DNA of 64,000 bases, taken from the NCBI GenBank assembly GCA_019671005.1, contig CM033719.1:23362750-23426749 (forward strand), given 5' to 3'. The first letter of the stretch is position 1, and every line of letters starts with the position of its first letter. The DNA is from Hibiscus mutabilis. Taxonomy: Eukaryota; Streptophyta; Magnoliopsida; Malvales; Malvaceae. Positions 34,192 to 43,852 of the stretch are shown here, piece after piece. Made by a program: the position numbers and the translations under genes. The notes below the pieces were generated by a model. That model had not been told where the DNA came from and searched no databases. It worked only from the letters and a program-made list of their open reading frames with translations.

Positions 34192-35269
34192 TGTAATGCC
34201 CCGATTTTGGGTCTACTCAATTCGGGGTTCGGTTTGAGGGTCAAGTGGACTTGCATTAGAGGTTCGAGTTAGTTTCAGGATTAAATCGCATTAAATATTT
34301 TTGAAGGTGATAAAAATATGGAAAATTTTATAAAAATTATTATTTAATATATTAATGATTATGGTAAAATCAATATTGGAAAATGTGTTTTGGAAATTGA
34401 ACATTTTAAACTAGTGACCAAAATGCAAACTTTGAAAATTATTTTTAGTGACTGTTTTGTCAAGGGTCAAAACTTAGAATCTTTAAGGAGCTATTTGACC
34501 TAAATGTTTTATCAGAATTTCCTCTTAATTGGAATTATTTTATTGGGTTTTTTAATTAAAGGATAAGAGGTTTTAATAAAGAGAAATTGGTTATTTGGGT
34601 TTGGGTACGGGCTAGGCAAGAACAAGCTCTGGGTTTGGGTACGGGCTATGGCGCACCGGTATGGTTTTACGCCACTAAAAAGTTGCTTTTTGAGACAAAC
34701 CCATGTATCGAAACACCTAGTTATCCGTATCGGTACGGTTGTTTAATCCTTTTAAATTGGGTTTCAAAGTCAATCAAACGTACCGGTATGGTGCACGGTG
34801 TACCGAAATAGGGCTGGTCAATATTAAGTACCGTATCGTACGGTTGGCTGTTAATTCAGTTAATGTCATGGAAGTTCAGTTATGTTTTCTTCCAGTTTAG
34901 TCCCTAAATCTTGTTTTGTCAATTTTGTGAGTTTGAATGGTTAGATTGAGTCAGAAATTGATATACACGTATGTAATCTGTCTAGTTGAGGATTGGTAAC
35001 CTTAATTTCATAAATGGTCCTTAATTTTACATGATTTATGTTTTGGTCCCTAAAATGTATTGTACGTAATCGGTTGCCTTTTTGTGGTCCGTTTCTATTG
35101 TAATCTCATCCGCTGCAAGCATGATCACTTAGGATGAATAATACACATCTAGACAAGATAAAAGAAAAAAATAGACCAGTTTTCATAATCTTTCTCCAGT
35201 TTGCTTCGGCAAACTTAATGTAGCTCACTCGGTTCGGTCAAGAATCTAGGTTGGGTCGAAGGGGTTATA
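34192..35269 (+). repeat. 5' LTR of element B, internally deleted (1.08 kb)
   Basis: It starts TGTAATGCCCCGATTTTGGG and ends AAGGGGTTATA where the 3' LTR ends GGGGGTTACA. Alignment with the 3' LTR is continuous to GGTTATTTGG (34597) and resumes at AGGCAAGAACAAGCTCTGG (34613), skipping about 2.4 kb. At the junction GGGTTTGGGTACGGGCTA occurs twice, once as apparent filler. Confidence 0.85.
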
Positions 35270-35274
35270 TTTTT

Positions 35275-35288
35275 TGGTTTTAGAGAGC
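35275..35288 (+). promoter_or_regulatory. Primer binding site of element B
   Basis: TGGTTTTAGAGAGC followed by CAGGTTAC. The expected initiator-tRNA-Met PBS is TGGTATCAGAGCCAGGTTAC-like. It lies five bases after the 5' LTR. Confidence 0.75.
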
Positions 35289-35507
35289 CAGGTTACAAAA
35301 GGTTGGAATGTTGTTGTTGATTGGTTTCTATTGTTTGATATGCATGGTGATTGTGTATATGTACGATGATTGTTTTATATCAGGTTGAAGTATGAATTGG
35401 GAACACATTGCCTATTAACGAGGTTTTAAAATGTTTTATAAGGTTGCCTTGGATCCTTTGTCTTATGTTAGCCTGACTTTAATATGTTTTGATGTATTTG
35501 TTAGCAT

Positions 35508-36645
35508 GGCTCGACGCGAGACTCGTTCGATGGCTGGTAATGCCAGTTCTGGGCAGAATAATAAAAATAGAGGGAATCCTCGTATTACCTTACCCCTCCT
35601 CCTCCGTTAGTTCCTTCTGTTAACTTTGGGGTAGGTGGTGTACCCCATGCTCCTCAAGGGCCAATTTTTAGGGATTTGACTCCGTTAATCCAAGCAATGA
35701 CGAGGGATTTTTAGGCGACAATGGCTGGAGTACGAGTGCAAGTACCGACACCTGCTGTAGTGGTTAATTAAGGTTTGCCCTTAAAACGATTTCTTAGTTT
35801 GGGAGGTGAGGAATTTAGGGGTCTGATCCCTGAAGCAGCCAAGGGATGGCTGGAAAAGACAATTCGTATTCTGGACCAGATGGGTTGTAATGATGCGTGC
35901 AAGTTGGATTGCACCGTGTCCTTATTGCAAGGTGGTGCTTATCATTTATGGGTGACCACGATTGCAGGCGTCCCAGAGGTAGATGTGACTTGGGAGTTCT
36001 TTCGGAGAGCTTTTAAGAGGAAGTATCTTGGTTCCAGTATCAGGCTGGGAAACAGTGCGAGTTTATGTCGTTTTTGTAGGGTGGCATGTCAGTTGCTGAT
36101 TATGAGGTAAAGTTTGTCCACCTAAGTCAGTATGCCCTAAAGTTGGTTCCCGATGATCAACAGAGGTGCGAGAGGTTTTGCTATGGTCTTGTAAAGGACA
36201 TCAAGACGTATCTGTTGGCTACGAATTATACAGATTTTGATGTGTTGGTCAACCATGCTAAGGATATTGAGTAGTCTTTGGGTGTGACGAGACAAGCTTG
36301 GGTATGGGCTCGAGTAAGAGAGCGGTTGATTTTGGCTATTTTGGGAAGCAAAATATGAGATCTCGGGATAGGAGGCATAAGCCAGATTATAAGCGTGGTG
36401 GTGGTGTCGGCCAGGGTAATTCAGGAACTCGGGTTGTAGCTGAGTGTGGACGACGTGGTAGATGTCACATGGGTACGTGTTGGGGAAATACTATGAGTTG
36501 TTGGATTTGTGGATCTCCTGATCACATGAAATGTGATTGTCCTCGTACTGTGAGGGTGCACCGGCTCGGGCTGCTATACCTGCTAGGGGCTAAGGCCGTG
36601 GTAGGGGTAATTTTTAGAAACGTGAGGATGGTCAAAGGGCTATAG
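35508..36645 (+). pseudogene. Gag of element B
   Basis: It starts near ATGGCTCGACGCGAGACTCG (35508). 35775-36110 has AKGWLEKTIRILDQMGCND and VTWEFFRRAFKRKYLG, the retrotransposon gag core. A frame change near 36085 continues with VADYEVKFVHLSQYALKLV and the conserved ERFCYGL. 36298-36645 carries a basic linker and the CCHC knuckle CWICGSPDHMKCDC. Gag builds the virus-like particle. Stops at about 35615, 35712 and 36272 and frame changes inactivate it. Confidence 0.85.
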
Positions 36646-36725
36646 CTCATGCAGTTTCTGTACGACCAAAGAATGGTGGGCCAGCTCAGGTTTATGCTCT
36701 TTGTGAGGGGCGCAATGACACCGAT

Positions 36726-37241
36726 GTGATCACATGTACCTTTACCTTGCAATCTTTGTCATTATTTTCTTTGATTGATTCGAGGTCTACTCATTCATAT
36801 ATCTTAAGTGAGCATGCATCTTTGCTGAATATTCCTGTTGAGATCTTAGACGTTGGCATGTTAGTAACTAGTTCTTTTGGAGAGACGGTTACGATTAAAA
36901 GGTTGTCAAAGCGTTGTCCTTTAGTAGTGCAAGGTCATGAGTTTGCCGTAGATCTAATGAAATTGCCATTCCATGATTTTGACGTTATCTTGGGTATGGA
37001 TTGGTTGAGTGAGCACAAGGCGGTGGTGGATTATGAATCCAAAAGGATTTCCTTTAGGTTAGCTGATGATTATGAAGTTGTGGTGATTGGCGAGAGTGTG
37101 AAATTCTTGTCCAATGTTGTTTTAGCTACTCAAGAGGAGAAAATGATGTTTGATGGTTGCCAAGCTTATTTGGCTATTTTCATGAATCAGAAGCCAAGGG
37201 TGTTCGAGTGCAGGACACTCGGACTGTGTGTGGATTTTTGA
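36726..37241 (+). pseudogene. Aspartic protease of element B
   Basis: LIDSRSTHSYILSEHASLL marks the active site, with arginine where glycine is expected. Then CPLVVQGHEFAVDLM, LPFHDFDVILGMDWLSEH and the hydrophobic flap-distal half follow. The frame is open for 171 codons. A stop and frame change near 37240-37320 separate it from RT. The same DSR variant is in element A. Confidence 0.85.
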
Positions 37242-37279
37242 AGGTGTTTTCTGAAGAGTTACCAGGTTTACCACTGGAT

Positions 37280-38598
37280 AGAGAGGTGGAATTCAGTATT
37301 GAGATGTTTTAGGGTACGACTCCTGTGTCCATTGCTCCTTATCGGATGGCACCAAAGGAGTTGAAAGATTTGAAGACGCAGCTCCAAGAGTTGTTAGATC
37401 ATGGGTTGATTCGACCGAGTGTTTCGCCTTGGGGTGCTCTAGTTCTTTTTGTGAGGAAGAAGGATAGGTCGATGCGTATGTGCATTGATTATCGCCAGTT
37501 GAATAAGTTGACGGTGAAGAACAAGTACCCATTACCGCAGATTGATGACTTGTTCGATCATTTTCGTGGGGCAGCGGTGTTTTCAAAGATTAATTTAAGA
37601 TCGGGGTATTACCAGTTGAAGGTTAAGGATGTGGATGTACATAAGACGATGTTTTGTATGAGGTACGGGTATTATGAGTTCCTGGTGATGCCGTTTCGTT
37701 TGACGAATACCCCAGCCGCTTTCATGGACATGATGAATAGGGTGTTTCATGAGTACCTTGATCAGTTCATGGTGGTTTTTATCGATGTTATACTCGTGTA
37801 CTCTTGTACTGAGGAACAACATGATCAGAACTTGCGGATTCTTTTGTAGGCTTTGAAGGATAATCAGTTGTATGCTAAGTTGAGCAAGTGCGAGTTTTGG
37901 CTCAAGGAGGTGATATTTCTTGGTCATATGGTTTCGCGAAGGGTATCCTAGTTGATCCACAGAAAGTTGAGGCTATTCTCAATTGGAAGCAACCTAAGTG
38001 TCTGAGATTCGCAGTTTTCTTGGATTAGCTGGTTATTATCGACGATTTGTGGAGGGGTTTTCTAGTATTGCGACACCGTTGACAAAGTTGTTACAGAATA
38101 ATGTTCTGTATGTGTGGACGGAGAAACAACATCAGAGTTTTAAGAAGCTGAAGGAAGTTTTGACACATGCTCCTGTGTTGATTCATCTCGGGCCAGGGAA
38201 GGAGTTTGTGGTCTATAGTGATGCGTCGTACGTTGGATTGCGTGTTGATGCAAGATGACAAGGTTGTGGCCTATGCTTCGAGACAGCTAAAAGCTCATGA
38301 GCGGAACTACCCAACTCATGATTTGGAGCTTGCGGCTGTGGTGTTTGCTTTGAAGATTTGGAGACACTACCTTTATGGTGAAAAGTGTGTGGTTTTTACG
38401 GATCATAAGAGTTTGAAATACTTGATGTCTCAAAAGGATCTGAGCCTTAGGCAACGTAGATGGTTGGAGTTGCTTAAGGATTATGACCTGATGATCGAGT
38501 ATCATCCTGGAAAAGTTAACGTGGTTGCAGATGCGTTGAATCGTAAGGTTACGGTTGAGTCTAGGGCAATGTTTGCAAGGTTGAGCGTGACACGGTAA
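37280..38598 (+). pseudogene. Reverse transcriptase and RNase H of element B
   Basis: 37325-37849: YRMAPKELKDLKTQLQELL, CIDYRQLNKLTVKNKYPLP, INLRSGYYQLKVKDVD, VMPFRLTNTPAAFMDMMN, then FIDVILVYS, where the second catalytic aspartate of FIDDILVYS is valine (GAT to GTT). A stop at 37847 and frame change near 37940 precede EIRSFLGLAGYYRRFVEGF (37998-38258). RNase H follows after another frame change: YSDAS, ERNYPTHDLELAAVVFALK, FTDHKSLKYLMSQKDL and ADALNRK. Not functional. Confidence 0.9.
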
Positions 38599-39900
38599 GG
38601 TGGGTTGTTGGCAGAGTTGCAAGTTAAGCCTACTTTTTCACAAATGATTAAAGCTAAGCAACCGTTTGATGATTCTTTGGTTCCTCATGTTAAGGACATA
38701 TCGGATAGTAATCCATCAGAGTTTCATTTTGATGATGATGGTATTTTGTGCTTCAAGGGCCGAATAGTGGTGCCAGAAGATTCGAAGCTTAGGCATACTA
38801 TTTTGGCGGAGGCACATTCTAGTCATTTTGCTATGTATCCCAGTAGTACCAAGATGTATTGTGATTTAAAGGAAGTGTACTATTGGGTTGGGTTGAAAAA
38901 GGATATGGCGGAGTTTGTTTCCAAGTGCATGATGTGTCAGCAGGTTAAAGCTGAACATCAGTTTCTGTTAGGGTTGTTGCAACCGTTGAGAATTCTGAAA
39001 TAGAAATAGGAGAGATTCACTATGGATTTTGTTTCAGGGTTGCCACTAACACCAGCTAAAAAGGATTCCATTTAGGTGATTGCTGATTGGTTATCGAAGT
39101 GTGCACATTTTCTACCAGTGCATACGACGTATACCTTAGATAAGTTGGCGGACTTGTACATCGCTAAGATTGTGCGTTTGCACGGGGTGCCTAAGTCTAT
39201 TGTTTCTGATAGAGACACGCGTTTTACAGTGAGGATCTGGAGATGTTTGCATCAGGCTTTGGGTACGAGGTTGAGTCTCAGTACAACGTATCATCCTCAG
39301 ACGGATAGACAGTCTGAGTGAGTCATCCAGGTTTTGGAGGATATGCTGAGGTGTTGTATTATTGAGTTTCAAGGAACCTGAGAGCATCATTTACCGTTGG
39401 AGGAATTTGTTTATAATAATAGCTATCAAGCAAGTATCCAAATGGTTCCGTATGAGGCTTTGTATGGCCGGAGGCGTCGTACACCGTTGTGCTGGGCCTA
39501 GGTAGGGGAAAAGCATGTTTCCTTGTCGCATGTGTTGAAAGACACAAATAAAAAGGTAAAGCTTGTGTGTGATCGCCTGAAAGCGGCTGCGGATCGGCAG
39601 AAATCTTACGCGGATTTGAAGCGTAGGGAGATTGAATACGTGGTTGGTGATCGTGTGTTCTTGAAAGTGTCACCATGGAAGAAGGTCTTGCGGTTCTGAC
39701 ATAAGGGTAAGCTTAGTCTGAAGTTTATCGAACCATAAGAGATCGTGGAGCGTGTTGGTCTTGTAGCTTATCGGTTGAGGTTGCCTTCCGAGTTAGAGAA
39801 AATACATGACGTGTTCCATGTATCTATGTTGCGGATGTATTGGTCGGATCCCTCACATATTTTGCCTGTAGAGCATATTGAGTTAAAGCTGGATTTATCC
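38599..39900 (+). pseudogene. Integrase of element B
   Basis: The HHCC zinc-binding part (HSSHFAMYPSSTKMYCDL with KCMMCQQVKAEH) lies at 38810-38960. Two stops (TAG) follow near 39000. The catalytic core gives DFVSGLPLTP, then IVSDRDTRFT and YHPQTDRQSE, the D, D and E all present. Then come VIQVLEDML, LYGRRRRTPL and the GPY/F-region KFIEP, VAYRLRLPSEL, HDVFHVSML. Interrupting stops read as TGG to TAG changes at about 39075, 39320, 39380, 39498 and a TGA near 39699. Confidence 0.85.
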
Positions 39901-40062
39901 TATGATGAGTAGTCGGTGGAAATCCTTGGTTCTAGCAGCAAGGTTCTTCGTGGTAAGACGATAGAACTTGTTAAAGTCTTGTGGCGACATCGGGGTGTCG
40001 AGGAAGCCACTTGGGAGAGTAAGACGAATATGTTGGAGCAATTTCCGCATTTATTTCCTTGA
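39901..40062 (+). pseudogene. Chromodomain at integrase C-terminus of element B
   Basis: VEILGSSSKVLRGKTIELVK, VLWRHRGVEEATWESKTNML and EQFPHLFP then a stop. This is the truncated group II chromodomain typical of Tekay/Del elements, which in the family targets heterochromatin. A TAG at about 39910 lies just upstream. Its presence fixes the lineage assignment. Confidence 0.85.
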
Positions 40063-40088
40063 GGTAAATTTCAAGGACTAAATTCCTT

Positions 40089-40102
40089 AAGAGGGGGATA
40101 GT
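40089..40102 (+). promoter_or_regulatory. Polypurine tract of element B
   Basis: AAGAGGGGGATAGT lies directly before the 3' LTR start TGTAATGCC; it primes plus-strand synthesis. Confidence 0.85.
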
Positions 40103-41458
40103 TGTAATGCCTCAGTTTTGGGTCTAGTTGTTTCGGGGTTCGGCTTGAGGGTCCGGTGGACCGATATTAGAGGTTCGAGTTAGTTTCGGGATTAAATCGG
40201 ATTAAATATTTTTGAAGGTAATAAAAATATGGAAAATGTTCTAAAAAATATTATTTAATATATTAATGATTGTGGTAAAATCATTTTTGGCAAAATGTGT
40301 TTTGGAATTCGAACATTTTAAACTAGTGACCAAAATGCAAACTTTGAAAACTATTTTTAGTGACTATTTTGTAAAGGGTCAAAACTTAGAATCTTTAAGG
40401 AGCTATTTGACCTAAATGTTTTATCAGAATTTCCTCTTAATTGAAATTATTTTATTGGGTTTTAATTAAAGGATAAGAGGTTTTAATAAAGGGAAATGGG
40501 TTATTTGGATTAAAACAACTTTTGACTTAACTTTTTTTTCGACCAAATTTTTTCTCAAAATTCTTTCAGCCAAACACTTTCTTTTTCATCCAAAATCTTA
40601 GATAAATTATTGATTTGATCTTCTTTTGATTCCTAAATGATTTCTTTAATTTGTTTTCCAAAAAAATCTTATTAATTCTTTTCTTTTTCTAGAACAAATC
40701 ATCCAATTGAGAGGATATTCATCCATTAGAGGTAAGGTTCATTCTTCTCCTCTAATGAAAGGTTCTTTACTGAAATTCCCAAGTTGTTGATCCTTTACAA
40801 TTGTTTTCTAATAAGTGTTGATAATTAAATTGAGGAAAATTGGTTTAATTGTGTTAGATTGGTGAAATTGGTAGATTTTCGAATTGGATCTGTTTTGCTG
40901 GGTTCTTGATCAGGTTAGATCATGACTTTGATGTTTAATAATGTTAATAGTTATGGAATTAACATTGTAATCCCGAAACTAGTTAAATCTATAATATTAA
41001 AGGTTGTTAGTTAAGGGTTTTTGTGAGGTTTTTGGTGTTTAATCATTGATGGAAGTAAAATGATGTTATAAAAGGGTTTTTAGATGTTTATTGATGCAGT
41101 TTGATGTATCGAATTGTTGTATTGTGGCTGGGCTAAGTTTGTAGGATGTTTGAGGTTGATTTCGATAAGTTTCGGATGGTTTTTGAGTGAGCAACTTGTG
41201 AGTTGCGGGAATCTGCTTTGAGGCAGGGGTTTGAATGCATTTTGATGCATGTTTCCCCTGGTTTTATGTGATCGAAACCGAGGATAATCAAGGAAAAGTT
41301 GCTTGAAGTGGATCGAAGCTTGTCGGGAGCTTGTTTTGCGTTGGCAAGCAAAGCAAAGTGAAATCGGTGAGTGGAAACAGTATAAAAGGTCTTTCAAAGG
41401 ATTGAAAGTGGTTTTGAGAGTTTAGGATAAGTTTGAAACACTTACCTAAGCTCGGAAG

Positions 41459-41520
41459 TAAGTTTCCCTCTTTGCTCTTTAATATCAGTTAAGTTTCCCT
41501 CTTTGCTCTTTAATATCAGT
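41459..41520. repeat. 31-bp perfect tandem duplication in LTR B
   Basis: TAAGTTTCCCTCTTTGCTCT plus TTAATATCAGT occurs twice in direct succession. Confidence 0.95.
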
Positions 41521-42914
41521 TCGAATATGAGCATGTGTAATTCATGTTTTAGTCGTAAACATGGTTTGTTTTACTTACTGTAAATGCATGATTTTGGGTA
41601 CATATGCAGTGGTTTAAAGGTATATGAAATGCTAGTGAGCTTTGGTTTTCATTCCTGTCAGGAATAGGGTATTGCTTTGGCAATGTGGTTTGCAAATGTG
41701 GTGATTTTGTGTAATGCATTGTAAAACAATGAGTAAATGGTTTTGTAAATGATATATTGGTTATGTGACAAGGTGAGAAAACATTCGGATATAGTTGGCA
41801 TGCTATAGGATACAATGTAGTATAATATGTTTAAAATTGATCGTGGTTAGAGGCCCTTGAGGTATAGCGGTCAGCTACTCGGACTATGATGTTATCACTT
41901 GGGTTGAGCGGTCGGTTCCCCTTGTTGATGTTAATCTTGCGGTCGGTATGGTATGGGTCTTGATGGTGGTCGGTCATTAAGGGAGATCCGTGTATCTGAT
42001 GTGTATGGTTAACAGTCGGTTAACCAATAATTAGTTGTCGGCTAATCAAGGATAGTGGTTGACTATCCAGGGTCACTATAATAGCCAATTTATGAAAGTT
42101 CTTGTGTCGAACCTATTTTATAATGCTTTGTTTTTAAGCATGGTAATTGATTTTAATGCTTTGGGATTTAAGCATGGAACTTATACATATTGTTGCATAA
42201 GGATTGTTATGCATGATTGATTGGAAACAATAAAAATGCTTTGGTCGAAAGCATGGTTTTGAAAACAGTTGTTTGGTTTCAAACGGTTTAAATGCATCAT
42301 TGTTTATGAGCATCCTCACTAAGCATGTGAGCTTACGCTCTCTTTTCCTAATGATGCAGAGCATTGAGGTTTGTGGCAGCAAAGGCAAAGTTTAGGTGAT
42401 CCAAGGACTAGACTACTTTGAGTACGAACTCGGTTTTAGTTTTCAGTTAATAAGACAATGTGTTTGCCATGTTTTTGGGATATGTAATTATGCTTTTCCC
42501 TGTTTTTGAGCATAGTTAATGCTGTATTTTGGAGTTGGATTGTGGTTCAGAAGTATGTTAATAGTTTTGCCTATGGTTGATGCTAGGTAATTACCTAGGT
42601 ATGCATCTAGATAGCTTTAGTTGAATGCTATGCTTTGATGAATCTAACATGTTGAGTATGGTACTAGAAATATGTTGGAATGTTGCATAGGATGGGAAAT
42701 GTTCATTTGAATGTTTAGGTATGTTTGGTGAGTGTTTTAGGGAGCATGCCTATAGATTGATCTTTTGAAAGTAATTGAATTGTTATAGTTGCTAAATCCT
42801 GATGATAGTGATATAGTATATTATGATGAATGATTATATGCATGTATGTGAGTTATTAGGACCCAATTGCATCTAGATTCGAGTAAAAAACCAGCTAAAT
42901 ATGATATTACAGGC

Positions 42915-43205
42915 CCAGGCGTACCGATAAGCGGGGGACCGTATCGGTACGCTAGGCAAGAACATGCTCTGGGTTTCGATACGGGCTATGGCATACCGGT
43001 ATGGTTTTGCCCCACTGGAAAGTTGCTTTTTGAGACAAAACCGCGTACCAGAACACCTAGTTATCCGTATCGGTACTGTTGTTTAATCTTTTTAAATTGG
43101 GTTTCAAATTCAGTCAAGCGTACTGATACTGTGCACGGCGTACCGAAACAGGGCTGGTCAATATTAAGTACCGTATTAGTACGGTTGCCCGCGTATCGAT
43201 ACGGC
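42915..43205. repeat. Cluster of GTATCGGTAC-type palindromes in LTR B
   Basis: GTACCGATA (42921), GTATCGGTAC (42941), ATACCGGTAT (42993), CCGTATCGGTACTG (43067), GTACTGATAC, GTACCGTATTAGTACGG (43168) and GTATCGATAC (43193). The shorter 5' LTR keeps part of it at 34605-34850. Confidence 0.8.
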
Positions 43206-43629
43206 TGGCTGTTAATTCAGTTAATGTCATAGAAGTTCAGTTATGTTTTCTTCCAGTTTAGTCCCTAAATCTTGTTTTGTCAATTGTGTGAGTTTGAATG
43301 GTTAGATTGAGTCAGAAATTGATATGCACATATGTAATCTGTCTAATTAAGGATTGGTAACCTTAATTTCATAAATGGTCCTTAATTTTACATGATTTTT
43401 GTTTTAGTCCCTAAAACGTATTGTACGCAATCGGTTGCCTTTTCGTGGTCTTTTTTCATTGTAATCTCACCCGCTTCGAGCATGATCACTTAGGATTAAT
43501 AATACGCATCTAGACAAGATAAAAGGAAAAATGGACCGGTTTTCGTAATCTTTCTTCGGTTTGCTTCAGCAAACGTAATGTAGCTCACTCGGTTCGGACG
43601 GGCATCTATGTCGGGTTTAGGGGGTTACA

Positions 43630-43852
43630 CGAGAGCCAAATTGTCGTGATACTAGTAGAGGAGCAAAACCAATTTCACCCAAGAGGCCTAGTAGCATCAA
43701 CCAATTATAATCCCCATACTTGTACAGGCCTTTGGTATGGCCCATCCAAGGAACTCTCCACACGGTTTCTTGATCATGGCGGTATCTAAAGATGTCCATC
43801 CACTTTCTTCTCTTGACTACTTGCCACTCTTTTGCTAAAAATTCTCGTAGTG
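43630..43852 (-). pseudogene. DUF7745-type ORF1 of element D, middle fragment
   Basis: Reverse-strand reading: LREFLAKEWQVVKRRKW, then WRVPWMGHTKGLYKYGDYNW, LLGLLGEIGFAPLLVSRQ and FGSR at the element B edge. These match the central part of DUF7745-type proteins (W-R-x-PWM, then the D-(F/Y)-x-W-x-(P/M)-LLG(L/I)-W/LG step, then G(Y/F)APLLVxRQ). It is one uninterrupted frame between the two insertions and continues the fragment ending at 61616. Confidence 0.8.

Larger units (their letters stand above)
34192..43629 (+). mobile_element. Element B: Tekay/Del chromovirus, complete but decayed
   Basis: 5' LTR, PBS, gag, protease, RT-RNase H, integrase, chromodomain, polypurine tract and 3' LTR are all present in order. 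It sits in ORF1 of element D; the five bases outside each end are CGATA and CGAGA, 4 of 5 alike. The two LTRs differ at about 16 of the first 115 bases by eye, so the insertion is old. The 5' LTR lacks 2.4 kb found in the 3' LTR. Confidence 0.9.
40103..43629 (+). repeat. 3' LTR of element B (3.5 kb, full length)
   Basis: It starts TGTAATGCCTCAG after the PPT and ends GGGGGTTACA. It contains a 31-bp direct duplication (41459-41520), a region rich in CGGTTAACC/CGGCTAATC steps (41920-42080), and the palindrome cluster at 42915-43205. Sequence 40503-42935 has no counterpart in the 5' LTR. Open frames within it show no family signature. Confidence 0.9.

Noticed and set aside
41080..42388. Several reverse-strand frames of 70-105 codons in LTR B
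   Set aside because: Antisense to the LTR, absent from the partner LTR because of its deletion, and without domain signature.
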